Of a DNA stretch of 64,000 bases, positions 22,377 to 33,773 are shown in pieces. Positions within the stretch are counted from its first letter, which is position 1. Each line of letters starts with the position of its first letter. The position numbers and the translations under genes were made by a program. The DNA lies in assembly GCA_016789885.1 (NCBI GenBank), contig JAEUPZ010000032.1:62001-126000 (forward strand), read 5' to 3'. The DNA is from Chromatiales bacterium. GTDB lineage: Bacteria > Pseudomonadota > Gammaproteobacteria > Steroidobacterales > GCA-2729495. The notes under the pieces are model-generated. The model was given only the letters and a program-made list of their open reading frames with translations, made no database searches and had not been told where the DNA came from.

Positions 22377-23131
22377 GCCGTGTCAGCCTCGCGCATGGCC
22401 GGCAACTCTACCCAGAAACGGGCGCCACCGTCAGGGAGGTTGCGGAAATGGAGTTCGCCGCCGTGCTCGGCGGCGATGCTCCGGCCCGCCGCAAGCCCCA
22501 GGCCCGTGCCGCCGTGCTTGGTACTGAAGAAGGGCTGGAAGAGCTGGGGGACCGCCTCGGCGGCGACGCCCAGGCCACTGTCCGTGACCGCCAGGGTGAC
22601 CAGGCCAAGGCGACTGCACGAACTGAAGGTCACGTGGCGCTGTCCCGCCGGCTGCCCGGCGATGGCGTCCAGGGCATTGCGGAACAGCAGCATCAGCAGT
22701 TGTTGCAGGCGCACGGGGTCGCCCCGGACGGCCGGCAGGTCGGCGGCCAGCTCCAGGTGCAATTCGGCGTCGTGATGCCGCACCACCGGCTCGATCAGCG
22801 CCAGCAGGTCGCGGACGAGCCGGTTCGGCGCCACTGGCACCCAGCTGCCGGGCTCGTGGCGCACCAGCCGCTGCATCTGCTCGATGACATCGCCGGCCCG
22901 CAGGGCCTGCCCCGCGATGGCCTCGACGATCTGGCGGGCACGCTGCAGGTCGGCCGGGTCCGGGGACTGGGCCAGCAGCCGGCCCGCCCCGTCGGCATAG
23001 GCCGTGATGGCGGCCAGCGGCTGGTTCAGCTCGTGGGCGAGCTCCGCCGCCAGCTCGCCGAGCATGGCGTAGAGTTCCGCCGACGAGTAACGGGAGGCGT
23101 CATGCACGAGGTGGCCGGAATCAGGTGTCAT
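22373..23131 (-). CDS. FixL-type sensor histidine kinase without PAS domain
   Basis: A 252-residue kinase. The H-box is ELAAELAHELNQPLAAITAYADGA with phosphoacceptor H33, then a HATPase domain with N box FRNALDAI, G1 DSGLGV, F box LFQPFFSTK and G2 GTGLGLAAGRSI. The HELNQPL form of the H-box is typical of FixL/DctB-like kinases, but the N-terminus is only about 25 residues, with no PAS or heme domain. It is the partner of the following FixJ-like gene (4-base overlap). Sensing may depend on another protein, possibly the divergent hybrid kinase. The start at 23131 is the first ATG before the H-box with no plausible coding above it. Confidence 0.88.
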   Translation of the reverse strand: MTPDSGHLVHDASRYSSAELYAMLGELAAELAHELNQPLAAITAYADGAGRLLAQSPDPADLQRARQIVEAIAGQALRAGDVIEQMQRLVRHEPGSWVPVAPNRLVRDLLALIEPVVRHHDAELHLELAADLPAVRGDPVRLQQLLMLLFRNALDAIAGQPAGQRHVTFSSCSRLGLVTLAVTDSGLGVAAEAVPQLFQPFFSTKHGGTGLGLAAGRSIAAEHGGELHFRNLPDGGARFWVELPAMREADTA

Positions 23132-23202
23132 GATTGGGCGGATCGTAAGTCCCGTGGCGGGCCGGCGCCGTCCGGAAAACCCACTACGGAGGGAGCACGC
23201 TG

Positions 23203-24744
23203 ATGCCGCGGAGCCGCTTCGGCCTGCCGGCAGCCACTGCCGAGGCCATCCTCGCCCAGGCGCCGGACGCCCTCCTGCTGGTCGATGCCGGCGGTGTGAT
23301 CCGTTACGCAAACCCGGCGGTCTGGTCACTGCTTGGTTACGCCCCCGAAGACCTGCACGGCAAGGCCATCGAGGCGCTGGTCCCCGACCGTTTCCGCGAA
23401 ACCCATGTGCGCTACCGCTCGGCGTTCACGGCCGCCCCGGTCGCCCGCGAGATGGGAGCCCGCATCGTGGCGCTGTCGGCGCAGCGGGCCGATGGCACCG
23501 AGATCCCGGTGGAGATCCGCCTCGCGCCGCTGCAGTCGAGCGACCAGCGCTTCGTCGTGGCGGCCATGCGCGACGTCAGCGAGCGGCGCGAGATGACGGA
23601 GGAGCTGCGGCTCGCCCGGCAGGTTGCCGAGCGCGCCAGCGAGGCCAAGACGCGGTTCCTCGCCACGGCGAGCCACGACCTGCGCCAGCCCCTGCAGACG
23701 CTGCAGCTCCTCGCCGGGGCCCTGGCCCGCCAGGTCGAGGGGACGCCGGCGGCGGACCTCGTCACGCGCCAGCTGCGGGCCCTTGATTCCATGGCCGACC
23801 TGCTGAACGTGCTGCTCGACGTGAGCAAGCTCGAGACCGGCGGCGTGCGGCCGGCGCTCACGGAAGTGCCGCTCGCCGGGCTGTTTGCCGATCTCGCCCG
23901 GCACTTCGAGGCGGCCGCCGCCAACCGCGGCCTCGAGGTCAGCGTCAGCGCGCCGCCGGTGGTCGTGCGGTCCGACCGCGTGCTGCTGCGCCAGCTGCTG
24001 CAGAACCTGCTCAGCAACGCGCTCAAGTTCACCCGCGAGGGCGGCGTGTGGCTGGCGGCGGAGGAGGGGCCCGACGGCATCGTCATCGTTGTGGCGGACA
24101 CCGGCATCGGCATCGCGCCTGCCGATCTCGAGCGCATCTTCGACGAGTACTTCCAGGTGGCGGGGGCCGGCGGCGGGCAGGCGGGCTTCGGCCTGGGCCT
24201 GACCATTGTGCGCCGGCTCGCGGACCTGCTGGGGCTGACGCTGTCCGTCGCCTCCGAGCCCGGCCGCGGGACCACCTTCCGGCTGACGTTGCCGGCGTCA
24301 GCGGTGGTGGCGTCGCCGACGCCGGTGGACCCGGCGGCCGGCGCCAGCGCCACGGCTGCTGCCGCGCTGAAGCCGGCGGTGCTCATCGTCGAGGACGACG
24401 CCCCGGTGAGGACGGCCCTCGAGCTGCTGCTGTCCCTCGAGGGCTACCCGGTGCGGGCGGCCGGTACGGCGGCCGAGGCCATCGCCACGTTCCGCGCCCA
24501 CGGCGACGGCATCGACATCGTCCTGACCGACTACCACCTGAACGACGGCGAGACCGGGCTCGCGGTGCTGGGGCAGCTGCGCGAACTGGCCGGCCGCGAC
24601 CTGCCGGCCGTGGTGCTGAGCGGCGACACGTCGTCCATCGTCGGCAACCTGGCGGCCATCGAGCGCGTCAGGGTGCTGCGCAAGCCGGTGGACGCGGCGC
24701 AGCTCGTGAACGCCATGGAGGCGCTCTTCGGCGAATCGGGCTGA
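23203..24744 (+). CDS. PAS-domain hybrid histidine kinase with C-terminal receiver
   Basis: A 513-residue cytoplasmic hybrid kinase: PAS domain at about 12-125 (DALLLVDAGGVIRYANPAVWSLLGY, ending DVSERR), short coiled coil, H-box ATASHDLRQPLQTL with H158, HATPase with LLSNALKFTREGG, DTGIGI and GFGLGLTIVRRLA (about 265-370), an Ala-rich linker, and a REC domain from about 385 (LIVEDDAPVRTALELLL; phosphoacceptor in DIVLTDYHLND). The HDLRQPL box is of the type found in many orphan hybrids. No transmembrane segment. GGAGGGA lies 8 bases before ATG 23203. Divergent from the PAS-less kinase. Confidence 0.93.
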   Translation: MPRSRFGLPAATAEAILAQAPDALLLVDAGGVIRYANPAVWSLLGYAPEDLHGKAIEALVPDRFRETHVRYRSAFTAAPVAREMGARIVALSAQRADGTEIPVEIRLAPLQSSDQRFVVAAMRDVSERREMTEELRLARQVAERASEAKTRFLATASHDLRQPLQTLQLLAGALARQVEGTPAADLVTRQLRALDSMADLLNVLLDVSKLETGGVRPALTEVPLAGLFADLARHFEAAAANRGLEVSVSAPPVVVRSDRVLLRQLLQNLLSNALKFTREGGVWLAAEEGPDGIVIVVADTGIGIAPADLERIFDEYFQVAGAGGGQAGFGLGLTIVRRLADLLGLTLSVASEPGRGTTFRLTLPASAVVASPTPVDPAAGASATAAAALKPAVLIVEDDAPVRTALELLLSLEGYPVRAAGTAAEAIATFRAHGDGIDIVLTDYHLNDGETGLAVLGQLRELAGRDLPAVVLSGDTSSIVGNLAAIERVRVLRKPVDAAQLVNAMEALFGESG

Positions 24745-24775
24745 GCCGGCGGGGCGTACCGCCGCTGGCGGATGA

Positions 24776-25744
24776 TCAGCGGGCCGTATCCGCCGCCGTC
24801 AGGCCGCCGCTGCTGCCGGCCGCGCGCAGCGCGTAGCGCTGCTCGGCGTAGGCGATGTCCTCGACCCAGAGGCGTGCGGCGCGTTTCTCGATCATCGGCC
24901 GGATCCAGCGGGCGAGCCCGAGGGCATAGCGGAAGCCCGGCCGGTCGGACGACGCGAGCGTTGCCTCGACGACGGCGCTGCGGCCGGCGCCGATGGGCGA
25001 CGCGTGGGTCTCGACCACCGAGCCCTGGCCGTCACCGCGGACGATGGTCATCGTGATGCAGCGTGGGTCCGGGCAGTGGAAGCGGGCATCCACCTCGACG
25101 GCGTAGCGGCCGAAGGCGGCATAGGCCACGCGCACCGTGATCTCGTCCTCGCGTTGCTCGACGACCCGCAGGCGCTTGAACGAGTGCGGGTGGAAGTGCA
25201 CGCCGTGCCAGGGGTCGAGGCGGTTCGCCACCACGTCCTGGGCGTCGCAGGCGGCCTCCATGCGGATGACGCCGCCAATGAAGGCGGCCGGCCGCGCGGG
25301 CAGGTAGGGTCGTTCGCTGGGCGTTTCGCCGCAGTCGTCGAGCCGGACCCACACCAGCACGCCGTCGTCGTGGACCGGCACGGTGCGCCACGACCCCATG
25401 GGCCGGTCACCGAGGGCCAGCCCATGCCACGGGCATACGATGAGCCCGTCGCGCGTACAGCCGGCGGCGAGCGAGGCACCCATGTGCGGGCACTCGTCCG
25501 GGGCGGCCATGAGGCCGGCCTTGCCGCGCCAGAAGACGAGCTGCCGGCCGGCCACCGGATAGCGTCGGGGCGTGTCGCCGAAGCGGTCGCTGGCGTCCAC
25601 GACGAACCACGCGCCGCCCGGCAGGGCCAGCGCCTTCTGCAGGGCGTTGCCGATCCAGCGCGGGTCGGCCTGCTGCCAGTCGGGCAGCGTCGACACCGGG
25701 GGCAGGGGCGGCAGCGGCCGCCCGACCATGATGAGTTCACTCAT
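24776..25744 (-). CDS. Rieske [2Fe-2S] protein paired with a CrtU-like oxidoreductase
   Basis: A 322-residue soluble protein with an N-terminal Rieske domain: C85-x-H87 (CPHMGA) and C104-xx-H107 (CPWHGL). The C-terminal half (about 150-300) contains a conserved RLDPWHGVHFHPHSFKRLRV segment with several histidines and HAS/RPG motifs like those of oxygenase-type domains, though I cannot assign an iron site with certainty. The start codon overlaps the upstream FAD oxidoreductase gene by 4 bases, so they should be coexpressed and probably act in one reaction. Confidence 0.8.
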   Translation of the reverse strand: MSELIMVGRPLPPLPPVSTLPDWQQADPRWIGNALQKALALPGGAWFVVDASDRFGDTPRRYPVAGRQLVFWRGKAGLMAAPDECPHMGASLAAGCTRDGLIVCPWHGLALGDRPMGSWRTVPVHDDGVLVWVRLDDCGETPSERPYLPARPAAFIGGVIRMEAACDAQDVVANRLDPWHGVHFHPHSFKRLRVVEQREDEITVRVAYAAFGRYAVEVDARFHCPDPRCITMTIVRGDGQGSVVETHASPIGAGRSAVVEATLASSDRPGFRYALGLARWIRPMIEKRAARLWVEDIAYAEQRYALRAAGSSGGLTAADTAR

Positions 25745-27213
25745 GCCAGCAGACCCTTCACGGGTACGGACCAGAGGGGCTCGGGGCGCACGCCGGCGCC
25801 GTCGAGCAAGACGTTGGCGGCCAGGATGCCGGCGGCGCTGGCGCGCTCCATCAGCGCCGACGGGAACGGCAGCCGGACGAAGTCGCCCGCCAGCACGAGC
25901 CCCGGCAGCGGCGTGCGCACCGTCGGCCGCACGGCATGGCTGCCGGCGGCGAAGGACGGGCAGTCGCGGCGGTACAGGTAGCGGTCGTGCAGGATCGTGG
26001 CGCCGGCGGTCTCGGGGTAGAGCCGGTGGAGGCCTGCCAGCAGCTCGGCCTTCACGTCGGCCTCGGTGCGATGGTCGGGCAGGGCATAGGCGTGCAGTTC
26101 GACGACCGAGCCGCCCCGGGCCCTGTGCCAGTCGGCGCTCTCGTCTTCGCAGCGCTCGTAGACCGAGATGTTGTCGAGGCAGCCCACGGCCGCGGTGCCG
26201 GCGAAGGGCAGCCGGTCGGGCCGCACGGGCCGGTCGAGCCAGAGCCGCCACACGGCGAAGCCCAGCGTCGGCCGCGTACCCGTGAGCAGCGCGGCGAAGG
26301 CAGGATCCGCCAGCCCCGGCGACGCGGCCTGCAGGCGCTGCAGGCCCGGGACGTCGGCGGCGAGAACGAGCCAGTCGGCCGCCAGTGAGTCGCTGCCGGT
26401 ATCGACCCGCCAGCCATTGCCGTCGCGATGGATCGCGGCGGCCGGCGTGCCGAGGCGGACCTCGGCGCCGAGCTGGCCCAGCAGCGCGAGCCACGGCGTG
26501 AAGATCGCCCGGCCGAAGGGCCGGTCGGCGATGTCGAACAGCAGCCCGTCCGGGTTGCCGGTGAAGTAGAAGTGGAACATCTGCAGCAGGTCGGCCGCAC
26601 TCATCTCCTCCTGCGGGTTGAAGCAGGAGTGCGCGAACACGTGCAGCAGGCGCAGCCGCGCCTCGGACGGGAAGTTCAGCTGGTCGAGGTAGGCCTTCGA
26701 GGTCGTGCCACCCCAGCGGGCGTAGGTGCGCTCCGGGTCGTAGCGCAGCATCTCGAGCGCCGCCACCTTGTCGACCTTCAGCAGGTCGGGCAGGCGGATG
26801 GTCTCGGTGCGCCAGGTGAGCTTCGCCAGGTTCACCAGCGGCGAGCCGTCGAGCCCGGTGAAGGTCTCGGACCCGGTGGGCGTGATGATCGGGTAGTCCG
26901 GTGCGGCCCGCAGGAAGCCCAGCGCCGGATCGAGGCGCCGGAGCAGGGCGCGCAGGTTGTAGTACTGGCGGAAGAACGCGTGGAAGCCGCGCTCCATCTC
27001 GAAGCGCGTCCCGTCGGCGAGCTGGTCGGACCACGAGCCCACGCGGCCACCGGCGAAGGACTCCCGCTCGAGCACCGTCACGGCACAGCCGCGCTCGGCG
27101 AGGATCGTCGCGGCCGCGAGCCCGGCCAGGCCCGCGCCGACCACGACGGCGCGACGCCCGGCAGAGAGGCGGGGCGCGGTGCCGGTGAGGCCGGTCAGTG
27201 CTACGGGACGCAT
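25741..27213 (-). CDS. FAD-dependent oxidoreductase resembling carotenoid ring desaturase/methyltransferase (CrtU-like)
   Basis: A 490-residue flavoprotein with dinucleotide-binding motif VVVGAGLAGLAAATILAERG (about 23-42) and VLERESFAGGRV. The region ERGFHAFFRQYYNLRALLRRLDP and the later AADLLQMFHFYFTGNPDGLLFD resemble CrtU (isorenieratene synthase type), which converts beta-carotene end groups to aromatic rings; a C-terminal GLVLAGDFVRLPFPSALMERA closes the FAD site. Its partner is a Rieske protein encoded by the overlapping next gene. No crtB, crtI or crtY lies nearby, so the substrate is uncertain; it could act on another polyene or hopanoid-type lipid. Confidence 0.8.
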   Translation of the reverse strand: MRPVALTGLTGTAPRLSAGRRAVVVGAGLAGLAAATILAERGCAVTVLERESFAGGRVGSWSDQLADGTRFEMERGFHAFFRQYYNLRALLRRLDPALGFLRAAPDYPIITPTGSETFTGLDGSPLVNLAKLTWRTETIRLPDLLKVDKVAALEMLRYDPERTYARWGGTTSKAYLDQLNFPSEARLRLLHVFAHSCFNPQEEMSAADLLQMFHFYFTGNPDGLLFDIADRPFGRAIFTPWLALLGQLGAEVRLGTPAAAIHRDGNGWRVDTGSDSLAADWLVLAADVPGLQRLQAASPGLADPAFAALLTGTRPTLGFAVWRLWLDRPVRPDRLPFAGTAAVGCLDNISVYERCEDESADWHRARGGSVVELHAYALPDHRTEADVKAELLAGLHRLYPETAGATILHDRYLYRRDCPSFAAGSHAVRPTVRTPLPGLVLAGDFVRLPFPSALMERASAAGILAANVLLDGAGVRPEPLWSVPVKGLLA

Positions 27214-27314
27214 AGAGGCCGCGTATGGTACGCGAGATTGCGCGCGGGTCCCGGCTGCGCGCCCATGCGGGCAAGTACGTATCGCCGGCGGATCCCGCTC
27301 GTGGCGAAGCAGCG

Positions 27315-27402
27315 TGGTGCCGGTGGAGGGGGTCGAACCCACATGACCTTGCGGCCGCGGGATTTTGAGTCCCGTGCGTCTACCAATTCCGCCACACCGG
27401 CA
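27315..27402 (-). tRNA. tRNA-Leu (anticodon CAA)
   Basis: Read on the minus strand, the gene folds into a class II tRNA: acceptor stem TGCCGGTG pairs with CACCGGCA, D-arm GGCGGAATTGGTAGACGC, anticodon stem-loop GGGACTCAAAATCCC with anticodon CAA, a long variable arm (GCGGCCGCAAGGTC region) and T-arm GGGTTCGACCCC. The CCA end is encoded at 27315-27317. Class II shape and discriminator A fit leucine. It decodes UUG. Confidence 0.95.
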
Positions 27403-27514
27403 GGGGGGCGAAGAATACTCCAGTTGCCGCCCGGCCGATCTGTTGCGGATTCTTGAGGCCGGTGGCGGCGGAGCACTCGCTACCATGCGGGTACCGATTC
27501 GAAGGAGCGCTGCC

Positions 27515-28309
27515 ATGTCGATCCGTCCGCTGCTCGCCCTCCTGCTCTGCGTCGCCGTCGCGCCCGCCGTGGCGCAGCCTGCCTCGCCGCCCGTGGACGC
27601 CGACCCGGCGGCCGGCCACGCGATGCCCGCCCGGGCGGCGCTGGGCATCGGGCTCGCCGATCCCGGCACCATCGGCGCGACCCTCAAGGTCGATGGCCCG
27701 GTCGTCGCGAGCCTCGTGCCCGGCGGTGCCGCCGCGGCTGCCGGTCTCGCCGTGGGCGACGTCCTGCTCAGCATCAACGGCGAGCCGCTGGCGGCCGATG
27801 GCGCCGCCGCAGCCAACCGGCGGCTCGTGCGCTTCATGGAGTCGGTGAACCCGGGCGAGGAGCTGACCCTGCAGTACCGCCGGGGCGGCGCCAGGCCTGC
27901 CACCGCCAGGCTCGTGGCCCTGGCGGCGCCGATGCCGCCCCGGGCCTCGGGGCATGCCATGTCCGGGCACTGCCCGATGCACCCGGGCGGCGCCCGGTAC
28001 CGCGGCGACCGGCACGGGCCGGCCGCCGGCGGGCTGCGCCTCGCCGACCTGACGCCAGGACTCGGCCGCTACTTCGGCACCGACGCCGGCGTGCTGGTGT
28101 TGCGGGCCGCGCCCGGCAACGCCTTCGGGCTCGAGGACGGCGACGTCATCCGCCGCATCGGCGGCCGCACGCCCGCCGACCGGCGCCATGCCCGGCGGAT
28201 CCTGGCCTCCTACGCGCCGGGCGAGGCCGTCGTCATCGACATCCTGCGCGACCGCCGGGCCCGCGAGTTGAAGGCCACGCTGCCGGGGCCGGGGGCCGGC
28301 GCGAAATAG
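27515..28309 (+). CDS. Exported protein with two PDZ domains
   Basis: A 264-residue protein with a signal peptide (MSIRPLLALLLCVAVAPAVAQ). A first PDZ-like domain spans about 45-130 (GAAAAAGLAVGDVLLSINGEPL) and a second about 175-260 (LTPGLGRYFGTDAGVLVLRAAPGNAFGLEDGDVIRRIGGR). There is no protease domain, so it is not an HtrA/DegP; it is probably a periplasmic scaffold or adaptor. A His/Met-rich stretch between domains (HAMSGHCPMHPGG) might bind metal. AAGGAG 8 bases upstream supports ATG 27515 over 27485. Confidence 0.8.
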   Translation: MSIRPLLALLLCVAVAPAVAQPASPPVDADPAAGHAMPARAALGIGLADPGTIGATLKVDGPVVASLVPGGAAAAAGLAVGDVLLSINGEPLAADGAAAANRRLVRFMESVNPGEELTLQYRRGGARPATARLVALAAPMPPRASGHAMSGHCPMHPGGARYRGDRHGPAAGGLRLADLTPGLGRYFGTDAGVLVLRAAPGNAFGLEDGDVIRRIGGRTPADRRHARRILASYAPGEAVVIDILRDRRARELKATLPGPGAGAK

Positions 28310-28347
28310 CGTGCGGCGACGCGGGCTGCGGGTACCATGCGCGCCCC

Positions 28348-30526
<2,179 letters not shown>

Positions 30527-30559
30527 TGCCGCGATTTTTCGGGGCTCCGGGAGCCGTAC

Positions 30560-30889
30560 ATGGGCTTTTTCATCCAGGACGCATGGGCGCAGGGCGCCGC
30601 CGGGGCCGGCAGCGACCCGTGGCTCAGCCTGCTGCCGCTGGTCGTCATCTTCGTCGTCTTCTACTTCCTGCTCATCCGGCCGCAGCAGAAGCGCCAGAAG
30701 GAGCACCAGGACATGGTCAGCAAGCTGTCCGCCGGTGACGAGGTCGTGACGGCCGGCGGGGTCGTCGGCAAGGTGACCGAGGTCAAGGACAGCTTCGTCC
30801 GCGTCGAGATCGCCAATGGCGTCCAGGTCGTGGTCCAGCGCCACACCATCGGCGCCGTGGTCCCGCGCGGCACGCTCAAGAACATCTAG
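30560..30889 (+). CDS. yajC: Sec translocon accessory subunit YajC
   Basis: A 109-residue protein with one transmembrane helix (LLPLVVIFVVFYFLLIRPQQKRQKEHQDMV) followed by LSAGDEVVTAGGVVGKVTEV and ANGVQVVVQRHTIGAVVPRGTLKNI, the standard YajC body. Part of the SecDF-YajC complex that assists preprotein export. Located in the normal order between tgt and secD. Confidence 0.96.
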   Translation: MGFFIQDAWAQGAAGAGSDPWLSLLPLVVIFVVFYFLLIRPQQKRQKEHQDMVSKLSAGDEVVTAGGVVGKVTEVKDSFVRVEIANGVQVVVQRHTIGAVVPRGTLKNI

Positions 30890-30925
30890 CCGGCAGCGCC
30901 GCCCGGCGCGCCCACAGCGACAGCC

Positions 30926-32776
30926 ATGAACCGCTATCCCCTCTGGAAGAACGTCCTCGTTGCCATCGTCGTGCTGGTCGGCGCCATCGTGGCGCTGCCC
31001 AACGTCTTCGGCGACGAGCCGGCGCTGCAGGTCAGTCGCGCCAATGGCCAGCCGCTGGCCGAGTCTGAAGTCGCCCGGGTCGCCGAGCTGCTCGGCCGCG
31101 CCGAAGGCGAGGGTGCCGCGCCGCCCGTGGCCGGCGAAGAGGGCCGCGTGCTGGTGCGCTTCGCGACGGTCGACGAGCAGCTCAAGAAGGCCGACGAGCT
31201 GCGGCAGGGGCTCGGGCGCGACTACGTCGTGGCACTGACGCTGGCGTCGCGGACGCCGGCGTGGCTTCAGGCGATGGGGCTCAAGCCCGCGCCCCTGGGC
31301 CTCGACCTGCGCGGTGGCGTGCAGTTCCTCTTCGAGGTCGATGTGGCCTCGGCCGTGCGCCAGCGCCTCGATGCCTACGCGGCCGATTTCACGCGCGTGC
31401 TGCGCGACGCACGCATCCGCCGGTCCGTGGCGGTCGTCGGCAAGGAGGTCCAGGTACGGCTGCCCGATGCCGCCGACGCCGACCGTGCCGAGACGCTGAT
31501 CCGCGAGCTGGACGCCGACGTTTCCATCGAGCGCCGCCCGGTGCCCGAGGGCGCGCTCCTCGTCGTGCAGATGACGCCGGACCAGGTCCGCGCCCGCCAG
31601 GACTTCGCGATCCAGCAGAACACCGTCACGCTCCGCAACCGCATCAACGAGCTCGGCGTCGCCGAGACCGTGGTGCAGCGGCAGGGCCTCGACCGCATCG
31701 TCGTGCAGCTGCCCGGCGTGCAGGACCCGGCCCAGGCCGAGCGGGTGCTGGGGGCGACGGCCACCCTCGAGTTCCGCCTCGTCTGCGACGACCAGAACGC
31801 CCTCGACGCCGAGCAGCGCGGCCGGGCTCCCGTCGGCTGCGAGCTGTTCAAGGACCGGGCCGGCAATCCGATCCTGCTCAAGCGCCGCACCATCGTCACC
31901 GGCGACCAGCTGGTCGACGCGAGCCAGGGCTTCGACCAGGGCATGCCGGCGGTCTTCGTGCGCCTCGACGGCAAGGGCGCCCGCTCCATGCTCGAGACCA
32001 CCAAGGCCAACCTGCGCAAGCCCATGGCCGTGGTCTTCGTCGAGCAGAAGCGTGAGAAGAAAGAGGTCAACGGCCAGCCCGTCGAGGTGACCCGCGAGCA
32101 GCGGGAAGTGATCAACGTCGCCACGATCAACGGCGTGTTCAGCTCCAACTTCCAGATCACCGGCCTCGACGCCCTCGAGGCCCGCGACCTGGCCCTGCTG
32201 CTGCGGGCCGGCGCGCTGGCGGCGCCGATCTTCAAGGTCGAGGAGCGCACCGTCGGCCCGAGCCTCGGCCAGGAGAACATCGAGCGCGGCCTCATGGCCT
32301 TCCTCGTGGGCTTCGGCCTCGTCGCGGCCTTCATGTGGTTCTACTACCGCACCTTCGGGCTCATCGCGAATTTCGCGCTGCTCTTCAACGTCGTCTGCAT
32401 CATGGCGCTGCTGTCGCTCCTCGGCGCCGCGCTGACGCTGCCCGGGATTGCCGGCATCGTGCTCACCATCGGCATGGCCGTCGACGCCAACGTGCTGATC
32501 CACGAGCGCATCCGCGAGGAGCTGCGGGCCGGCAACAGCATGCAGGCAAGCATCGCCGCCGGGTATGACCGGGCCTTCTCGACCATCGCCGACGCCAACA
32601 TCACGACGCTGATCGCCGGCATCGTGCTGTTCGCCTTCGGCAACGGGCCGGTCAAGGGCTTCGCCGTGACGCTGTGCCTCGGCATCGCCACGTCCATGTA
32701 CACGGCCATCGTCGGCAGCCGGGCCCTCATCAACTGGTTCTTCGGTGGCCGCAAGCTCGAGCGGCTGTCGGTCTGA
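30926..32776 (+). CDS. secD: Protein translocase subunit SecD
   Basis: A 616-residue inner membrane protein that uses the proton gradient to help release exported proteins. One N-terminal helix, then a large periplasmic P1 domain including LGLDLRGGVQFLFEVD and NTVTLRNRINELGVAETVVQRQG, followed by the RND-type C-terminal five-helix domain (NIERGLMAFLVGFGLVAAFMWF ... GMAVDANVLIHERIREELRAGN). Length fits. secF follows after 17 bases. Confidence 0.97.
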   Translation: MNRYPLWKNVLVAIVVLVGAIVALPNVFGDEPALQVSRANGQPLAESEVARVAELLGRAEGEGAAPPVAGEEGRVLVRFATVDEQLKKADELRQGLGRDYVVALTLASRTPAWLQAMGLKPAPLGLDLRGGVQFLFEVDVASAVRQRLDAYAADFTRVLRDARIRRSVAVVGKEVQVRLPDAADADRAETLIRELDADVSIERRPVPEGALLVVQMTPDQVRARQDFAIQQNTVTLRNRINELGVAETVVQRQGLDRIVVQLPGVQDPAQAERVLGATATLEFRLVCDDQNALDAEQRGRAPVGCELFKDRAGNPILLKRRTIVTGDQLVDASQGFDQGMPAVFVRLDGKGARSMLETTKANLRKPMAVVFVEQKREKKEVNGQPVEVTREQREVINVATINGVFSSNFQITGLDALEARDLALLLRAGALAAPIFKVEERTVGPSLGQENIERGLMAFLVGFGLVAAFMWFYYRTFGLIANFALLFNVVCIMALLSLLGAALTLPGIAGIVLTIGMAVDANVLIHERIREELRAGNSMQASIAAGYDRAFSTIADANITTLIAGIVLFAFGNGPVKGFAVTLCLGIATSMYTAIVGSRALINWFFGGRKLERLSV

Positions 32777-32793
32777 TCGCGGGGGTCCTGCAG

Positions 32794-33753
32794 ATGGAAC
32801 GTTTCACCGGTTTCGAGATCTTCCGCAAGCGCACGAGCATCGACTTCCTAGGCTTCCGCAAGGTCGCCGCCGTCCTGTCGGTGATCATGCTCGTCGGCTC
32901 CGTGGTGCTGCTGATTCCCGCCGTGCGGGGGCTCAACCTGAGCATCGACTTCACCGGCGGCGTGGTGCTGGAGCTCGGTTATCCGGCCGCGGCCGACCTC
33001 GACGGGATCCGCGAGCGGCTGGCCGGCAATGGCTTTGCCGATGCACAGGTGCAGAGCTTCGGCACCTCGCGCGATGTCCTGGTCCGCGTCCTGCCCCGGG
33101 AGGGCCGCGAGAACCAGCAGGTCGCCGCCGACATCCTGGACGTGCTGCGCGGCGCCGAGCCCGGCGTGGTCCTGCGCCGCACGGAGTTCGTCGGTCCCCA
33201 GGTGGGCGACGAGCTCACCGAGCAGGGGGCGCTCGCGCTGCTCTTCGCGCTGGGCGGCATCGCGCTCTACATCATGTTCCGCTTCCAGTGGAAGTTCTCG
33301 GTCGGCGCGATGGTCGCCACCATCCATGACCCGCTCATCACCGCCGGGCTCTTTGCGCTGTTCCAGGTGCCCTTCGACCTGGCGGTGCTGGCCGCGCTGC
33401 TCGCCATCATCGGCTATTCCGTCAACGACACCGTCGTCGTCTTCGACCGCATCCGCGAGAACTTCCGCCGGGTGCGCCGGGGCACGCCGGTCGAGATCAT
33501 GAACCTGTCGATCAACGAGACGCTGTCGCGCACGCTGATGACGAGCTTCGTCACGGCGCTCGTGGTCGTTGCCATGCTGCTCTTCGGTGGCGAGGCCCTG
33601 CGGAGCTTCTCGCTGGCGCTGATCATCGGCATCCTGGTCGGCACCTACTCGTCGATCTTCGTCGCCAGCGCCGTGGCACTGGCGCTCGGCGCATCGCCGA
33701 CGGACCTGATGCCGCCGAAGAAGGAGCAGGAAGAGATCGACGCGCTGCCCTGA
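32794..33753 (+). CDS. secF: Protein translocase subunit SecF
   Basis: A 319-residue partner of SecD with six transmembrane helices. N-terminal IDFLGFRKVAAVLSVIMLVGS, LSIDFTGGVVLEL, then GQPRTEFVGPQVGDEL-like (RRTEFVGPQVGDELTEQG), and the RND signature GYSVNDTVVVFDRIRENFRR with INETLSRTLMTS. The downstream convergent suhB gene lies 20 bases away. Confidence 0.97.
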   Translation: MERFTGFEIFRKRTSIDFLGFRKVAAVLSVIMLVGSVVLLIPAVRGLNLSIDFTGGVVLELGYPAAADLDGIRERLAGNGFADAQVQSFGTSRDVLVRVLPREGRENQQVAADILDVLRGAEPGVVLRRTEFVGPQVGDELTEQGALALLFALGGIALYIMFRFQWKFSVGAMVATIHDPLITAGLFALFQVPFDLAVLAALLAIIGYSVNDTVVVFDRIRENFRRVRRGTPVEIMNLSINETLSRTLMTSFVTALVVVAMLLFGGEALRSFSLALIIGILVGTYSSIFVASAVALALGASPTDLMPPKKEQEEIDALP

Positions 33754-33773
33754 CGGGCAGCACCGCCGGGCCG

